NCBI RefSeq assembly: GCF_900110875.1
Contig: NZ_FOFM01000003.1
Span: forward strand, 124,001-188,000
DNA: 64,000 nt
Origin: Pseudovibrio axinellae
GTDB lineage: Bacteria > Pseudomonadota > Alphaproteobacteria > Rhizobiales > Stappiaceae
Reading direction: 5' to 3'
The translations under genes were made by a program, and so were the position numbers. Each line of letters starts with the position of its first letter. Position 1 is the first letter of the stretch. The notes under the pieces were generated by a model that was not told where the DNA came from, made no database searches, and was given only the letters and a program-made list of their open reading frames with translations. Positions 8,531 through 17,048 of this stretch are shown piece by piece.

Positions 8531-10006
8531 ATGGCTTTTTTTAAGCGTAACGCACAAATTCTTGTTGAAGCTGCCGCAAATGATCAAGGGGAAGTAATTG
8601 ATCAGTCATCTGAAGCGGAGTTCGTAGAGCATAACAAATCGATTGATAGCACACGTTTGTTTGGCGAATTGGATGTACTTGCTTTGGAAATGGCATCAGC
8701 TGCGGGAGAGCTGGAGGCGGTTAACAACACTGCAAGTGCGCTTAAAACGGCTATGGAGAGCCTACAGGATGCGTCGGGACGGGTAGTAGAAAGCAATCGG
8801 AACGTCAGTGAAGCTGTTGTGCAAACCACCGAGCAGACATCCAGTGCGCGTGACACGATGACCAGCTCACAAGAAGTGGTGCAAGGCGCAATCATCAGTA
8901 TCAATAGCCTGTCGGCAACGATTAGCAATATCAACCGTAACCTGGAAGGCCTTCAGGCGTCGTTTGCTAATGTCCGCCAGTTTTCCAGCTCCATTGATGC
9001 CATCGCGCGCCAAACCAACCTGCTGGCGCTCAACGCCACGATTGAAGCCGCCCGCGCAGGCGAAGCAGGCAAGGGGTTTGCGGTGGTGGCAAGTGAGGTG
9101 AAAGCACTTGCGACACAAACCAGTGTGGCAACCGAGCAGATTGACCAGACGATCTTACAACTCGGCAAAGAAGCTGACACGCTCGTTGATTTGGGCAAGG
9201 GAGCACTGGATACGGTGGCCACTGCTGAAACTGGCACACAGTCGATCAATGACCTGTTTCAGAAATTGGGAACGATGGTAGATGCCATTTCCACCAATAC
9301 AGATGCAATCCGAGCCGCCTGCACTAACAATGATGCTGACACGGAAGAGCTGCTTCAAAACCGTGATCAGGTTATGGGAATCGTGACAACAAATGCTGAG
9401 AGCATTGAGCAGGTGTCGGGGCAGATGCTTCAAACATCTCAAACTGCAGATGCATTTCTGGCAGAGGTTGCCGTGGAGCATGGCGATAATCTCAACCAGC
9501 AGATGATAGATTACGTCAAGGTGGCTGCGGATAAAGCCATAGATGCCTTTGAGGCCGAAGTTGACGCAGGACGGATATCTCTGCAAGAGCTCTTCGATTT
9601 CAACTATGCTCCAATCGAAGGCTCAAACCCCGAACAGTTCATGACGTCCTTCACGCAAATGGCAGACCGTGTATTGCCAGCGATTCAAGAGCCGGTCATA
9701 GAACTTGATTCCCATATCATATTCTGCGCTGCCTTGGATAAGAATGCCTACCTGCCAACGCATAGCAAAGAATACTCCAAGCCACAGGGCAACGATCCGG
9801 TTTGGAATGCTGCAAACTGCAGAAACCGCAGGATGTTTAACGACCGAGCCGGCTTGAATGCCAGCAAAAACACAAAGGAATACAGCCTGCAAACCTATCG
9901 CCGGGATATGGGGGGCGGAAAAGTGATGATGATCAAGCTGGTGTCCGCACCAATTTGGGTTCAAGGCAATCACTGGGGTAACACGCTCATTGCTTTTAAT
10001 GCCTGA
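8531..10006 (+). CDS. soluble methyl-accepting chemotaxis protein
   Basis: This 491-residue chemoreceptor has no membrane segment or signal peptide, so it should act in the cytoplasm. Residues 50-330 are coiled coil with the conserved hairpin tip near residues 156-190 ([22 protein letters not shown]), which contacts CheA and CheW. The C-terminal 170 residues form a separate globular domain rich in conserved Cys, Trp and Asn (NCRRN-like [22 protein letters not shown]). I take this to be a sensory domain found in alphaproteobacterial soluble receptors. GAGAGG upstream supports the start. No other chemotaxis gene is nearby. Confidence 0.9.
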   Translation: MAFFKRNAQILVEAAANDQGEVIDQSSEAEFVEHNKSIDSTRLFGELDVLALEMASAAGELEAVNNTASALKTAMESLQDASGRVVESNRNVSEAVVQTTEQTSSARDTMTSSQEVVQGAIISINSLSATISNINRNLEGLQASFANVRQFSSSIDAIARQTNLLALNATIEAARAGEAGKGFAVVASEVKALATQTSVATEQIDQTILQLGKEADTLVDLGKGALDTVATAETGTQSINDLFQKLGTMVDAISTNTDAIRAACTNNDADTEELLQNRDQVMGIVTTNAESIEQVSGQMLQTSQTADAFLAEVAVEHGDNLNQQMIDYVKVAADKAIDAFEAEVDAGRISLQELFDFNYAPIEGSNPEQFMTSFTQMADRVLPAIQEPVIELDSHIIFCAALDKNAYLPTHSKEYSKPQGNDPVWNAANCRNRRMFNDRAGLNASKNTKEYSLQTYRRDMGGGKVMMIKLVSAPIWVQGNHWGNTLIAFNA

Positions 10007-10104
10007 GAGCGTGATAGGCGCACGCTTGTTGTGGCGAATGTCCTTCAACCAAAAACTGCGGTTGGCCAACACCTTAGGCCCCGCAGTTGATGCCCGATGT
10101 GCGG

Positions 10105-11007
10105 TCACTGCATATGCTCAGCAGTACATGAGGTGTTAAACTCATTGGTAATCCAGTCTAAGAAAAGGCTGACTTTCTGGCTAGCCTTTTTCTCTTCTGG
10201 GATGATGGCGTAGTAAGATAGTCCAGCAACCTGAATATCTCCCTTATAGGGTCGCAGCCACCCATTAGTCACAGCTGTCTGTACCAGTAGTTTACTGACA
10301 AGTGCGATTCCCTGACTTGCCACGGCCGACTGAACAACATGGTGTTCCTGATCGAACCGGGTGATGCGATGAGGGCGGGAGAGCAGCTCATGCTGCGCTA
10401 ACGATGTGGTCCATGTGATTGGTGGCAGACTGGTGTTCTTCCAGGACGTTTCAATCAAGTTTAACTCATCTGTCGTTTGTGCTGTTTCAATATAGTTTGG
10501 GCTAGCATATAGCCCAAACTGTTCTGCAGAAAGCTCAACGCCGCGAGCCGCTTCACTGGTGTGCTGGCCATACCTGATGGCAAGGTCTATGCGCGCGTTT
10601 TGTCCAAAATCCTGAACCGTTTCCGTCGTGTCCAGAACAACTTGGATCTCAGGAAAAAGCAGGTGAAACTTTTCAAGTCTGGGTACCAGCCACATGGCCG
10701 CAAATGAGGCTGTCGTGCTCAAGGTAAGGACCTTTTGCCGAGTTGAAATCACCTCGATAGCATCAAGCAATTGCTGTTGCGCGCTCCTGGCTGCTAAGGC
10801 CAGCTGCGTCCCTTCTGCCGTGAGTTCCACCGCCCGTGTTTTACGCTGAAAAAGCAATAGACCCAAATGATCTTCAAGTTTTCGTATCTGGTGGGAAACC
10901 GCCGTTGGCGTCACGTGAAGCTCTTCTGCTGCGGCTTTAAAACTTCGATTGCGCGCAGCCGCCTCAAAAACCCTAAAACTGTTTAAAGATGGTAACCGAT
11001 TAAACAT
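10105..11007 (-). CDS. LysR-family transcriptional regulator (GcvA-like)
   Basis: This full-length LysR regulator (300 residues) has the winged helix-turn-helix in residues 1-65 (SFRVFEAAARNRSFKAAAEELHVTPTAVSHQ) and an effector-binding domain behind it. The N-terminus resembles the GcvA/AmpR group. It is divergent from the azoreductase gene with a 101-bp shared region, the classic layout for a LysR protein controlling its neighbour. The effector may be an aromatic or quinone-like compound, but this is an inference from the neighbour only. Confidence 0.88.
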   Translation of the reverse strand: MFNRLPSLNSFRVFEAAARNRSFKAAAEELHVTPTAVSHQIRKLEDHLGLLLFQRKTRAVELTAEGTQLALAARSAQQQLLDAIEVISTRQKVLTLSTTASFAAMWLVPRLEKFHLLFPEIQVVLDTTETVQDFGQNARIDLAIRYGQHTSEAARGVELSAEQFGLYASPNYIETAQTTDELNLIETSWKNTSLPPITWTTSLAQHELLSRPHRITRFDQEHHVVQSAVASQGIALVSKLLVQTAVTNGWLRPYKGDIQVAGLSYYAIIPEEKKASQKVSLFLDWITNEFNTSCTAEHMQ

Positions 11008-11108
11008 GTAGATCTCACAGGTGAATTTGAATCATCTATGGGTGAGTTCTGACCATTTGTCAAAAAATACGGAAAGCACTAGCAACGCAACATCTTGAAA
11101 CCTCCAAA

Positions 11109-11822
11109 ATGGATGACAAAGCTTTGCCTAGTATCTTGCATGTGGACAGCAGTGTCCGAAGAACCGATAACTCAACCGCCAGATATAACTCCATTTCTAA
11201 AGGCCTGGCGAAAGGCTTTATTTCAACGTGGAACACTGAGAGACCTGATGATGAGGTGATTTACCGCGATGTTGGGATTTCGCCCCCTGACTTCATGAGC
11301 GAAGCGTGGATTGCAGCAGCATTTACCCCCGAGAGTAAGAGAACGAGTGAACAGGCCCGTGCTTTGGAACTCTCTGACCTGCTCATTAAAGAAATTCGGC
11401 AGGCCGATATCATTCTAATCTCCGCGCCGATGTACAATTATGGCTTACCTGCAGCTCTAAAGGCGTGGTTTGATCAAGTTATACGTGTCAACGAGACGTT
11501 CTCTTTTGACCTTGCACGCGGTGATTTCCCTCTTGAGCCCATTATGGCCAAGAAAACCCTCGTCCTTGTGTCATCATCAGGCGAGTTTGGCTTTGAACCT
11601 GGTGGAATCAGGGAGGCAATGAACCACCTTGGGCCACATATTAAGGTTATGAGTAAGTACTTGGGAGTAGAGACCTTCCACGAGGTACGGGCCGAGTATC
11701 AAGAGTTTGGCGATGAAAGGCACGCACAGTCTGTCTCCAATGCAAAACTGGCTCTGGCACAGCTTGCACAAGGCCTTGCTGCGAACCACCAAGACACGTT
11801 GGAAATATCGTCAGCTCATTAA
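11109..11822 (+). CDS. FMN-dependent NADH-azoreductase
   Basis: The 237-residue protein has the flavodoxin-like fold of the AzoR/NQO family. Features are LHVDSSVR at the start (phosphate-binding loop for FMN), SAPMYNYGLPAALKAWFDQVIR near residue 115 (isoalloxazine contact) and LVSSSGEFG later. Such enzymes reduce quinones and azo compounds with NADH and often serve as quinone-stress protection. It is longer than Escherichia coli AzoR by about 35 residues, mainly in the first half. No strong Shine-Dalgarno site is visible before the ATG. It is probably controlled by the divergent LysR gene. Confidence 0.85.
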   Translation: MDDKALPSILHVDSSVRRTDNSTARYNSISKGLAKGFISTWNTERPDDEVIYRDVGISPPDFMSEAWIAAAFTPESKRTSEQARALELSDLLIKEIRQADIILISAPMYNYGLPAALKAWFDQVIRVNETFSFDLARGDFPLEPIMAKKTLVLVSSSGEFGFEPGGIREAMNHLGPHIKVMSKYLGVETFHEVRAEYQEFGDERHAQSVSNAKLALAQLAQGLAANHQDTLEISSAH

Positions 11823-11889
11823 AAAGTCTTGGAGTTTCCGGGGACACTTTGCAGTCACCCATGCCATAAGCCCCAAGTGTTGAATATTG

Positions 11890-13038
11890 CTATGCGGTTG
11901 CTCTGAAAGTCAAAGGAAGCTTTGCAGCTTCACTTTGAAACCTTCTAAGATGGGCATCCAGCTCTTTGGTATGCCGCACCAGACCTGCCTTGTGTAGGTC
12001 TGCAGCGGTGTTAAATCGACGCGAACCCGCATAGCAAGGAGAAGATGTTAGGATAGTCTGCATTCCATCAAAGTAGGTTTTGTATTCATGCCCTTCGGCA
12101 TAATACTGTTTGCGCTCCATTTCTTCTTCAACGCGTTCCTGAAAGTCCTGAAAGAACTTAAAGTGAAGGAGCGCGCCCCAGTCGTCTGCAAGCTTCGTGT
12201 GGCTATCAACCCAGTGTACGCCTCGGTTTTCCGTGTATTCTGGGCGCCAATAAAGAAGCGGAACTTTGTTTAAGACAGGGATTTCGCGCGGAATGTATCC
12301 ATGAAGCTTCCTTTGCGCCCACCGTTGAAACGCCAAGCCACTCCAGGCGCGGGAGGGTTTTAAGCAAAAGTGACGTATTTCATCGTGCAACCAACCGACT
12401 TTTTTCTTCGATGGACGACCAAATAGCCTGCCGCGGACACCTCCGCGAATCTCAAAGGGCGGGGCAAGTCGCGAACCTTCGTAAAATAACACCCAGGTGC
12501 TCGTCGTGTCGAAGAATGGACAGGTGTCGAGAAAAGGGGTTTCACTTTGATATTCAACTTCGCGTAAAGGCCGATCAGAATACATATCGACAAGTGGAGC
12601 ATGCACACCCTCTACTTTTTGGTCTGCCCAAAATTTAAGAACATGTTGGAATGGCACGTCGGGCCAACCTGGATAAACAAATTGTTCGTCTGCATCGACC
12701 AAAAATACCCAGTGCCCCATGCAGTAACGGTTGAGGAGCGCGCGCGGCCATAACGCCTTGCAGTCTTTGAAGGCCTTGCTTGACGCAAACCGTGTTACAT
12801 CGCTTTGAGCCTCCAGAAAAGCAGACGTGCCATCTGTTGATGCGTTGTCGATAATGAGGAAGTGCTGTACGCCAATACTGCGATAATGCTTAAGAAAGAA
12901 TGGCAATCGCAACAACTCATTACGGAGCTGAACGATAAGGTACAGCCCGTCTTCTGGCAGGTTTAACTCTGGAAAATCATCAAAATCAAAGAGTTCAGAA
13001 ACACTCGGCACTGGATCACGCCCCACACTCATCCCCAT
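11890..13038 (-). CDS. glycosyltransferase family 2-like protein
   Basis: This 382-residue protein has a GT-A nucleotide-sugar fold. The N-terminal half contains LRNELLRLPFFLKHYRSIGV, IIDNASTDGT (donor-binding loop) and VFLVDADEQFV, which supplies the D-x-D metal site. The pattern is typical of the GT2/GT92-like enzymes annotated for cell-surface glycans. The C-terminal third is rich in aromatic and basic residues and may bind the acceptor. The start is uncertain: ATG codons at 13038 and 13032 are both possible and neither has a clear ribosome-binding site. Acceptor and donor are unknown. Confidence 0.8.
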   Translation of the reverse strand: MGMSVGRDPVPSVSELFDFDDFPELNLPEDGLYLIVQLRNELLRLPFFLKHYRSIGVQHFLIIDNASTDGTSAFLEAQSDVTRFASSKAFKDCKALWPRALLNRYCMGHWVFLVDADEQFVYPGWPDVPFQHVLKFWADQKVEGVHAPLVDMYSDRPLREVEYQSETPFLDTCPFFDTTSTWVLFYEGSRLAPPFEIRGGVRGRLFGRPSKKKVGWLHDEIRHFCLKPSRAWSGLAFQRWAQRKLHGYIPREIPVLNKVPLLYWRPEYTENRGVHWVDSHTKLADDWGALLHFKFFQDFQERVEEEMERKQYYAEGHEYKTYFDGMQTILTSSPCYAGSRRFNTAADLHKAGLVRHTKELDAHLRRFQSEAAKLPLTFRATA

Positions 13039-13096
13039 TGTGGTGGAAAGTGTAGGGCCGTGGTCAGATAGCGTCTTCCCTTGAATTGGAAGGGGC

Positions 13097-13549
13097 TTAC
13101 AGCTCTCCGCGGATCACATAACGCAGCAGATCAACAACCTGATCAGGGTCTTCTGCAACAGCGAGTGCAGCTCCATCTACTTCCTTAAGTGGGTGCGTCA
13201 GAGCTGGCTCATGCAGCACGATGATGCTCTTACCCAGCGCAGATGCAAAACCAGCGTCAAATGCAGCGTTCCACTGTCGGTATTTGTCACCAAAGCGCAC
13301 AACAACAATGTCAGCTTCTGAAATCAGAGTACGCGTGCGAATTGCATTCACCTTTGCCCCTTTGTGATCTTTCCAGAAGTTGTTGTCTTCTGCGCCTAGA
13401 ATTTCAACACCGCAATCATCACTTGCTTCATGATCAGTTACAGCGCTGTCGAAGTGAACTGGCAGGCCTGCATCAGCTGCACCATGTTCGATACGCTCCC
13501 TCCAGTCGGTGTGGATCTCGCCTGAAAGATAAACACGCCACGTTTTCAT
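13097..13549 (-). CDS. YtoQ-family protein
   Basis: The 150-residue product matches the YtoQ family. It begins MKTWRVYLSGEIHTDWRE, a segment resembling the nucleoside 2-deoxyribosyltransferase fold, followed by WKDHKGAKVNAIRTRTLI, ADIVVVRFGDKYRQWNAAFDAGFA and GKSIIVLH. The function of the family is not established; a nucleoside-binding or glycosidic-bond role is only structural inference. The ATG at 13549 is preceded by GGAAGG. It is followed, in the direction of transcription, by the glycosyltransferase gene 58 bp away. Confidence 0.85.
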   Translation of the reverse strand: MKTWRVYLSGEIHTDWRERIEHGAADAGLPVHFDSAVTDHEASDDCGVEILGAEDNNFWKDHKGAKVNAIRTRTLISEADIVVVRFGDKYRQWNAAFDAGFASALGKSIIVLHEPALTHPLKEVDGAALAVAEDPDQVVDLLRYVIRGEL

Positions 13550-13590
13550 TGGCTCGCCTTCCCCTAAGAATCTGCAATTACCCATAAATT

Positions 13591-14223
13591 CTAGGAGGGG
13601 TTGTAGCTTGGTTCAAGGTCAAGCAGCTTGTCTGTCACCTCTTTTCGGACGCGGTCACGCTGGCGTTCCAGCGAAAATAGCCGGTTTTGGGCAAGCAGTA
13701 AGTCTGCGCGTGCCAAATATGAGTCAATTCGGGCTTGCTCGGCTGCCTTCCGGCAGGCTTTCCCTTCCTTGCCAGACACACAGTCTTTCCCCGAGGCCTG
13801 TTCTTCAAGGCTCTCTATTCGGTATTGAATCCTGTGAAGGTTCTCTCGCGCTTCAACGGCTGCAGCACTGGCTTCCTGCAGCTGGCTCCCAAGGGAATAT
13901 CCAACTTTAAAGCTCTCCTCTGAAGTGATGGGACAAACCCCGCGATAGGTCTTTCCCTCTCGGCCCTGCTCAAAGCCTGAGATAGGCGTACAATAGCTCT
14001 GCAGCCCCATCATACGCCCTGCCATATAGGCGTTCACATCCGGTGCAATATCGTATTTGCTACAAGCCTTTGTATGTTCATTTAACTTGTCTGAGGTGTA
14101 GCCTGCTTTGCCGTCGACCATGCCGACGCCTTGCCAATCACCTGTCATACAATCTTCTTCAGATAAAGATGCGCAACTTGTGAGCGCTAAACTCATAGCA
14201 ATAAGAACAAATAATACCCGCAT
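13591..14223 (-). CDS. DUF2799-family lipoprotein
   Basis: This 210-residue protein starts with a lipoprotein signal (MRVLFVLIAMSLALTSC), where the lipobox L-T-S-C places the lipidated Cys at residue 17. The mature part has the DUF2799 pattern CMTGDWQGVGMVDGKAG, DVNAYMAGRMMGLQSYC and GKTYRGVCP, followed by a predicted helical coiled-coil region from about residue 115 to the end. It should be anchored in the outer membrane or periplasmic face. The function of the family is unknown. The start is set by the signal peptide and a GAGTTGGA site. Confidence 0.82.
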   Translation of the reverse strand: MRVLFVLIAMSLALTSCASLSEEDCMTGDWQGVGMVDGKAGYTSDKLNEHTKACSKYDIAPDVNAYMAGRMMGLQSYCTPISGFEQGREGKTYRGVCPITSEESFKVGYSLGSQLQEASAAAVEARENLHRIQYRIESLEEQASGKDCVSGKEGKACRKAAEQARIDSYLARADLLLAQNRLFSLERQRDRVRKEVTDKLLDLEPSYNPS

Positions 14224-14252
14224 TTCCAACTCGACCCCCGGCAAAAAAATGC

Positions 14253-14343
14253 ATTCAGCAAAAGCGTTCAGCTTAAGATCTGAATGATAAAAATAACATC
14301 CTACAATTCGACATAGAAGGCTTAACCTGAACGCTTGCTGAAT
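14253..14343. repeat. inverted repeat pair with about 22-24 bp arms
   Basis: The left arm at 14253-14276 and the right arm at 14322-14343 are near-perfect inverted copies: ATTCAGCA then AAGCGTTCAG, versus CTGAACGCTT then GCTGAAT. They are separated by about 45 bp of AT-rich sequence. The pair lies in the divergent gap between the lipoprotein gene and the tandem GFA genes. It could be a cruciform-type regulator site, the remains of a small mobile element, or a two-ended binding site. Confidence 0.8.
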
Positions 14344-14435
14344 ACAATTGTTCGCGTTATGTTCTGACTCCGAATATGCAGTGTGAGTCTTTAGCTCAAG
14401 CAGATCTGTTATTTATAAGACCGGGCAGGAAGAAC

Positions 14436-14852
14436 ATGACACAAACTACTCAGTTCAAAGGGCGCTGCATGTGCGGCGCGGTTTCATTTGAAGGTGAATC
14501 ACCAAAAGAACCTGTCAGGACCTGCCATTGCAAACAATGCCGACGCTGGGCAAGCGGCCCGGTTGATGCCTACTCTGTCCCAGTAGACACTCTGAATTTC
14601 ACGGCAGGCGAAGACAAAGTAAAATATTTTGTGTCCTCTGAATACGCTCGGCGTGGCTTTTGTGCAGACTGTGGGTCCAACCTGTTTTGGCACGGGGATC
14701 GCCATCCTGAATTCAAGCATCGCGTTGCAATAGCGGTAGGCGCTCTGGAACGCCCAACAGGTTTGGTGGCCGGGAACCACATTTTCTGTGAGAGCAAAGG
14801 GGATTACTACGAAATTGAGGGTAATCGGCCGAAATTTGCTCACGAAGATTGA
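14436..14852 (+). CDS. GFA-family zinc protein, tandem copy 1
   Basis: This is a 138-residue GFA/Mss4-fold protein. The zinc ligands lie in GRCMCGAVSF, CHCKQCRRW and GFCADCGSNLFW, and the end has the shared HIFCESKGDYYEIEG motif. The ATG at 14436 follows AGGAAG. It is clearly homologous to the next gene, with the same length and the same motif spacing, so the two arose by tandem duplication. Glutathione-adduct or aldehyde chemistry is suggested by the family name only. Confidence 0.87.
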   Translation: MTQTTQFKGRCMCGAVSFEGESPKEPVRTCHCKQCRRWASGPVDAYSVPVDTLNFTAGEDKVKYFVSSEYARRGFCADCGSNLFWHGDRHPEFKHRVAIAVGALERPTGLVAGNHIFCESKGDYYEIEGNRPKFAHED

Positions 14853-14869
14853 TTTTTGGGGAGTTGGAA

Positions 14870-15286
14870 ATGTCTGAAATACGGAATTACAAGGGAAAGT
14901 GTTTGTGCGGAGAGGTCTCATTTAAGGCCGAAACCCCTCACAAGGATGTAGGTTTATGTCACTGCACCATGTGCCGTCGCTGGAACAGCGGACCGTTTCA
15001 TGTAGTGGAAATCCCATTTGATGCTTTGAGCTTTGAGAATGGTGAGGAGAGCATCTCTTACTACCGTTCCACTGACTATGCGCGCCGAGCGTTTTGCAAC
15101 AATTGTGGCAGCAGCCTGTTCTACCACGGTGATCAAATACCTGAGATATCTAACAAGGTTTATCTCAGTGCAGGGCTCCTTGACGAGCCAACAGGTTTGA
15201 AACTGGCAGGTCACATCTTTTGCGCCAGTAAAGGCGATTACTACGAGATAGAAGGAGACCTGCCTCAGCACGAAAATGTTGGATAA
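14870..15286 (+). CDS. GFA-family zinc protein, tandem copy 2
   Basis: The 138-residue paralogue of the preceding gene starts 17 bp after its stop, with GGGGAGTTGGA as ribosome-binding site. Motifs are GKCLCGEVSF, CHCTMCRRW, AFCNNCGSSLFYHGD and HIFCASKGDYYEIEG. All Cys positions of the two zinc sites are retained, so both copies are probably functional. The pair is likely co-transcribed. Confidence 0.87.
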   Translation: MSEIRNYKGKCLCGEVSFKAETPHKDVGLCHCTMCRRWNSGPFHVVEIPFDALSFENGEESISYYRSTDYARRAFCNNCGSSLFYHGDQIPEISNKVYLSAGLLDEPTGLKLAGHIFCASKGDYYEIEGDLPQHENVG

Positions 15287-15312
15287 AGCACCGGTGCACG
15301 GTATTTGGTGAG

Positions 15313-15334
15313 CGGCTGGAGTTAACTCCAGCCG
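15313..15334. terminator. perfect 22-bp palindrome at the convergent gene ends
   Basis: CGGCTGGAGTT is followed directly by its reverse complement AACTCCAGCCG. The centre is the stop codon of the SDR gene on the minus strand, so its last codons form half of the palindrome. It may act as a bidirectional terminator between the GFA pair and the SDR gene, although no T-run follows on either side. Confidence 0.5.
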
Positions 15335-16185
15335 TTCTCCCACATGTAATCCAGTGCTTCACGATAGGTCGGAAATTTGAATTTATAGCCGAGGGCGCCC
15401 TTTAGCTTGGCATTGCTCGCCCGCTTGACTTCACCGTAAAAAGTGATCGCCATGGGAGAAAGGTCTGCATCTTCAAAAGCCACTGCCGGCGGCGGTGCAA
15501 CGCCCATAAGGCGTGCAGCGTATTCCACCACATCTTCCGGCGGACAAGGTGCATCATCACACACGTTGTAAATGCCAGATGCATTGTCTTCAAAGGCATG
15601 CTGAATAGCGCCAGCAATGTCCATCACATGAATGCGGTTGAAGACCTGACCTTCCTTGATAATCCTGCGAGCCGTTCCCTTGTCCAGATTACACAGAGCG
15701 TTTTGACCACGACCATAAATGCCAGCCAGGCGCAAAATGCTTACAGGAATGCCTGTCTCATCAGAAAACGACAGCCACTGTTTTTCCGCCGCCAACCGTT
15801 GCTTGGAACGAGTGGAAATAGGATTGCAATCAGCATTTTCTGTGATCCACCGGCCCTTATGGTCGCCATAAACCCCAATGGTCGACAGGTAGCAGATAAC
15901 CTTCGGATTTGCCTCTGCCACCGCATCACGTGCAGCGTTGAGTAAGGGGTCTCCGTCCGCAGTCGGGGCGGCTGAGACCAGTATGTGCGTTGCGGTAGAA
16001 ATAGCCTCTAGCAGCTGCGCACTTGCTGAAATGCCATCGAAGACAATGGGGTGGATGCCAATGGCTTGCAGCTCAGCTGCTTTCTCAGGAGAGCGGGTTG
16101 TTCCGCCGATCCAGGAGAACTCGGTTCCAAACATTTTCACAAAATGGCGAGCTGAATACCCAGCCCCCAAAATCAACAAGCGCAT
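15322..16185 (-). CDS. NAD(P)-dependent epimerase/dehydratase-like SDR protein
   Basis: The 287-residue protein is an atypical short-chain dehydrogenase. It has the nucleotide-binding loop GAGYSARHF at residues 7-15, an LSTIGVYGDHKG segment that carries the active-site Tyr region, and SILRLAGIYGRGQN downstream. It resembles the YeeZ-like branch, whose members are annotated as epimerases without known substrates. It lies upstream of nothing obviously related. A 22-bp palindrome overlaps its stop codon. Confidence 0.78.
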   Translation of the reverse strand: MRLLILGAGYSARHFVKMFGTEFSWIGGTTRSPEKAAELQAIGIHPIVFDGISASAQLLEAISTATHILVSAAPTADGDPLLNAARDAVAEANPKVICYLSTIGVYGDHKGRWITENADCNPISTRSKQRLAAEKQWLSFSDETGIPVSILRLAGIYGRGQNALCNLDKGTARRIIKEGQVFNRIHVMDIAGAIQHAFEDNASGIYNVCDDAPCPPEDVVEYAARLMGVAPPPAVAFEDADLSPMAITFYGEVKRASNAKLKGALGYKFKFPTYREALDYMWENGWS

Positions 16186-16207
16186 TCCAAGCCCCCCAGG
16201 ACAGTGA

Positions 16208-17044
16208 TTAAAGCTTCAAATAATCACGACGTACTTCATAAAGCATCACAGCAGTTGCAACCGCCAAATTCATAGAATCAGCTTGCCCAGCTTGTGGTAT
16301 TTTTACGAGATCAGAGCAAGCATCGGCAAGCTTATCACTCAATCCAGCTTGCTCATTGCCCATCATCAAAAGAACGGGCTCTTTATACTGTACTGCACGA
16401 TAGTCTTTTGTCCCACGCAAATGCGTTCCCACAACCGGACCGGGCCAGTTTTTGCGGAAGGAAATGAATTCATCGCTGCTGCACCGCACAATCGGCATGT
16501 GGAATAGAGACCCCATTGTTGCGCGCACACACTCAACAGCAAACGGATCGGTGGTGTCGTCGATTAACACAACACCGCTGGCTCCCACCGCATCCCCGGT
16601 TCGCATAATCGTACCCAGGTTACCGGGATCGCGAACGCGGTCCAGAACAATCCATGTGGTGGAGTTCTCCGGGGTAATGTCAGCAAGTGAGAGCGTTTGT
16701 TGCTCGTAAACGCCAACAACCATCTGCGGATTGTCTCGGCGAGTAATGGCGCCAAGCACCGCATTGCTAACTTCAAGGATCAGCGCGCCACGCGCTTTAG
16801 CCTTGGCGGCAGCATCAAGTGCGGTTTTGTTCTCGCGAGCCTCTGGTCCAAGTGCTAGGTAACGTACTCCCCAGCCGGCCTCCAGCGCATCTGTCGCCAG
16901 CTTCAGTCCTTCAGCAACAAAGAGCCCACTGTCACGGCGGTGTTTGCGCTGCGCAACGAGGCCTTTGATCTCTTTAACAATCGGATTGGAGTGCGACGTA
17001 ATCTGCTTTACGGCACCCTGCCGTTGGTTCGGATTAAATTCCAT
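16208..17044 (-). CDS. SpoU/TrmH-family RNA 2'-O-methyltransferase
   Basis: The 278-residue protein has the substrate-binding N-domain (SHSNPIVKEIKGLVAQRKHRRDSGLFVAEGLKL) followed by the SPOUT catalytic domain. Its three motifs are visible: LDRVRDPGNLGTIMRT (motif 1), LLMMGNEQAGL (motif 2) and IPQAGQADSMNLAVATAVMLYE (motif 3). These enzymes transfer a methyl group from SAM to a ribose in rRNA or tRNA; the 23S enzyme RlmB is the closest named type, but the target cannot be assigned. The ATG at 17044 is preferred to an upstream in-frame start. It is 4 bp from the preceding methyltransferase gene. Confidence 0.88.
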   Translation of the reverse strand: MEFNPNQRQGAVKQITSHSNPIVKEIKGLVAQRKHRRDSGLFVAEGLKLATDALEAGWGVRYLALGPEARENKTALDAAAKAKARGALILEVSNAVLGAITRRDNPQMVVGVYEQQTLSLADITPENSTTWIVLDRVRDPGNLGTIMRTGDAVGASGVVLIDDTTDPFAVECVRATMGSLFHMPIVRCSSDEFISFRKNWPGPVVGTHLRGTKDYRAVQYKEPVLLMMGNEQAGLSDKLADACSDLVKIPQAGQADSMNLAVATAVMLYEVRRDYLKL

Positions 17045-17048
17045 GGAG

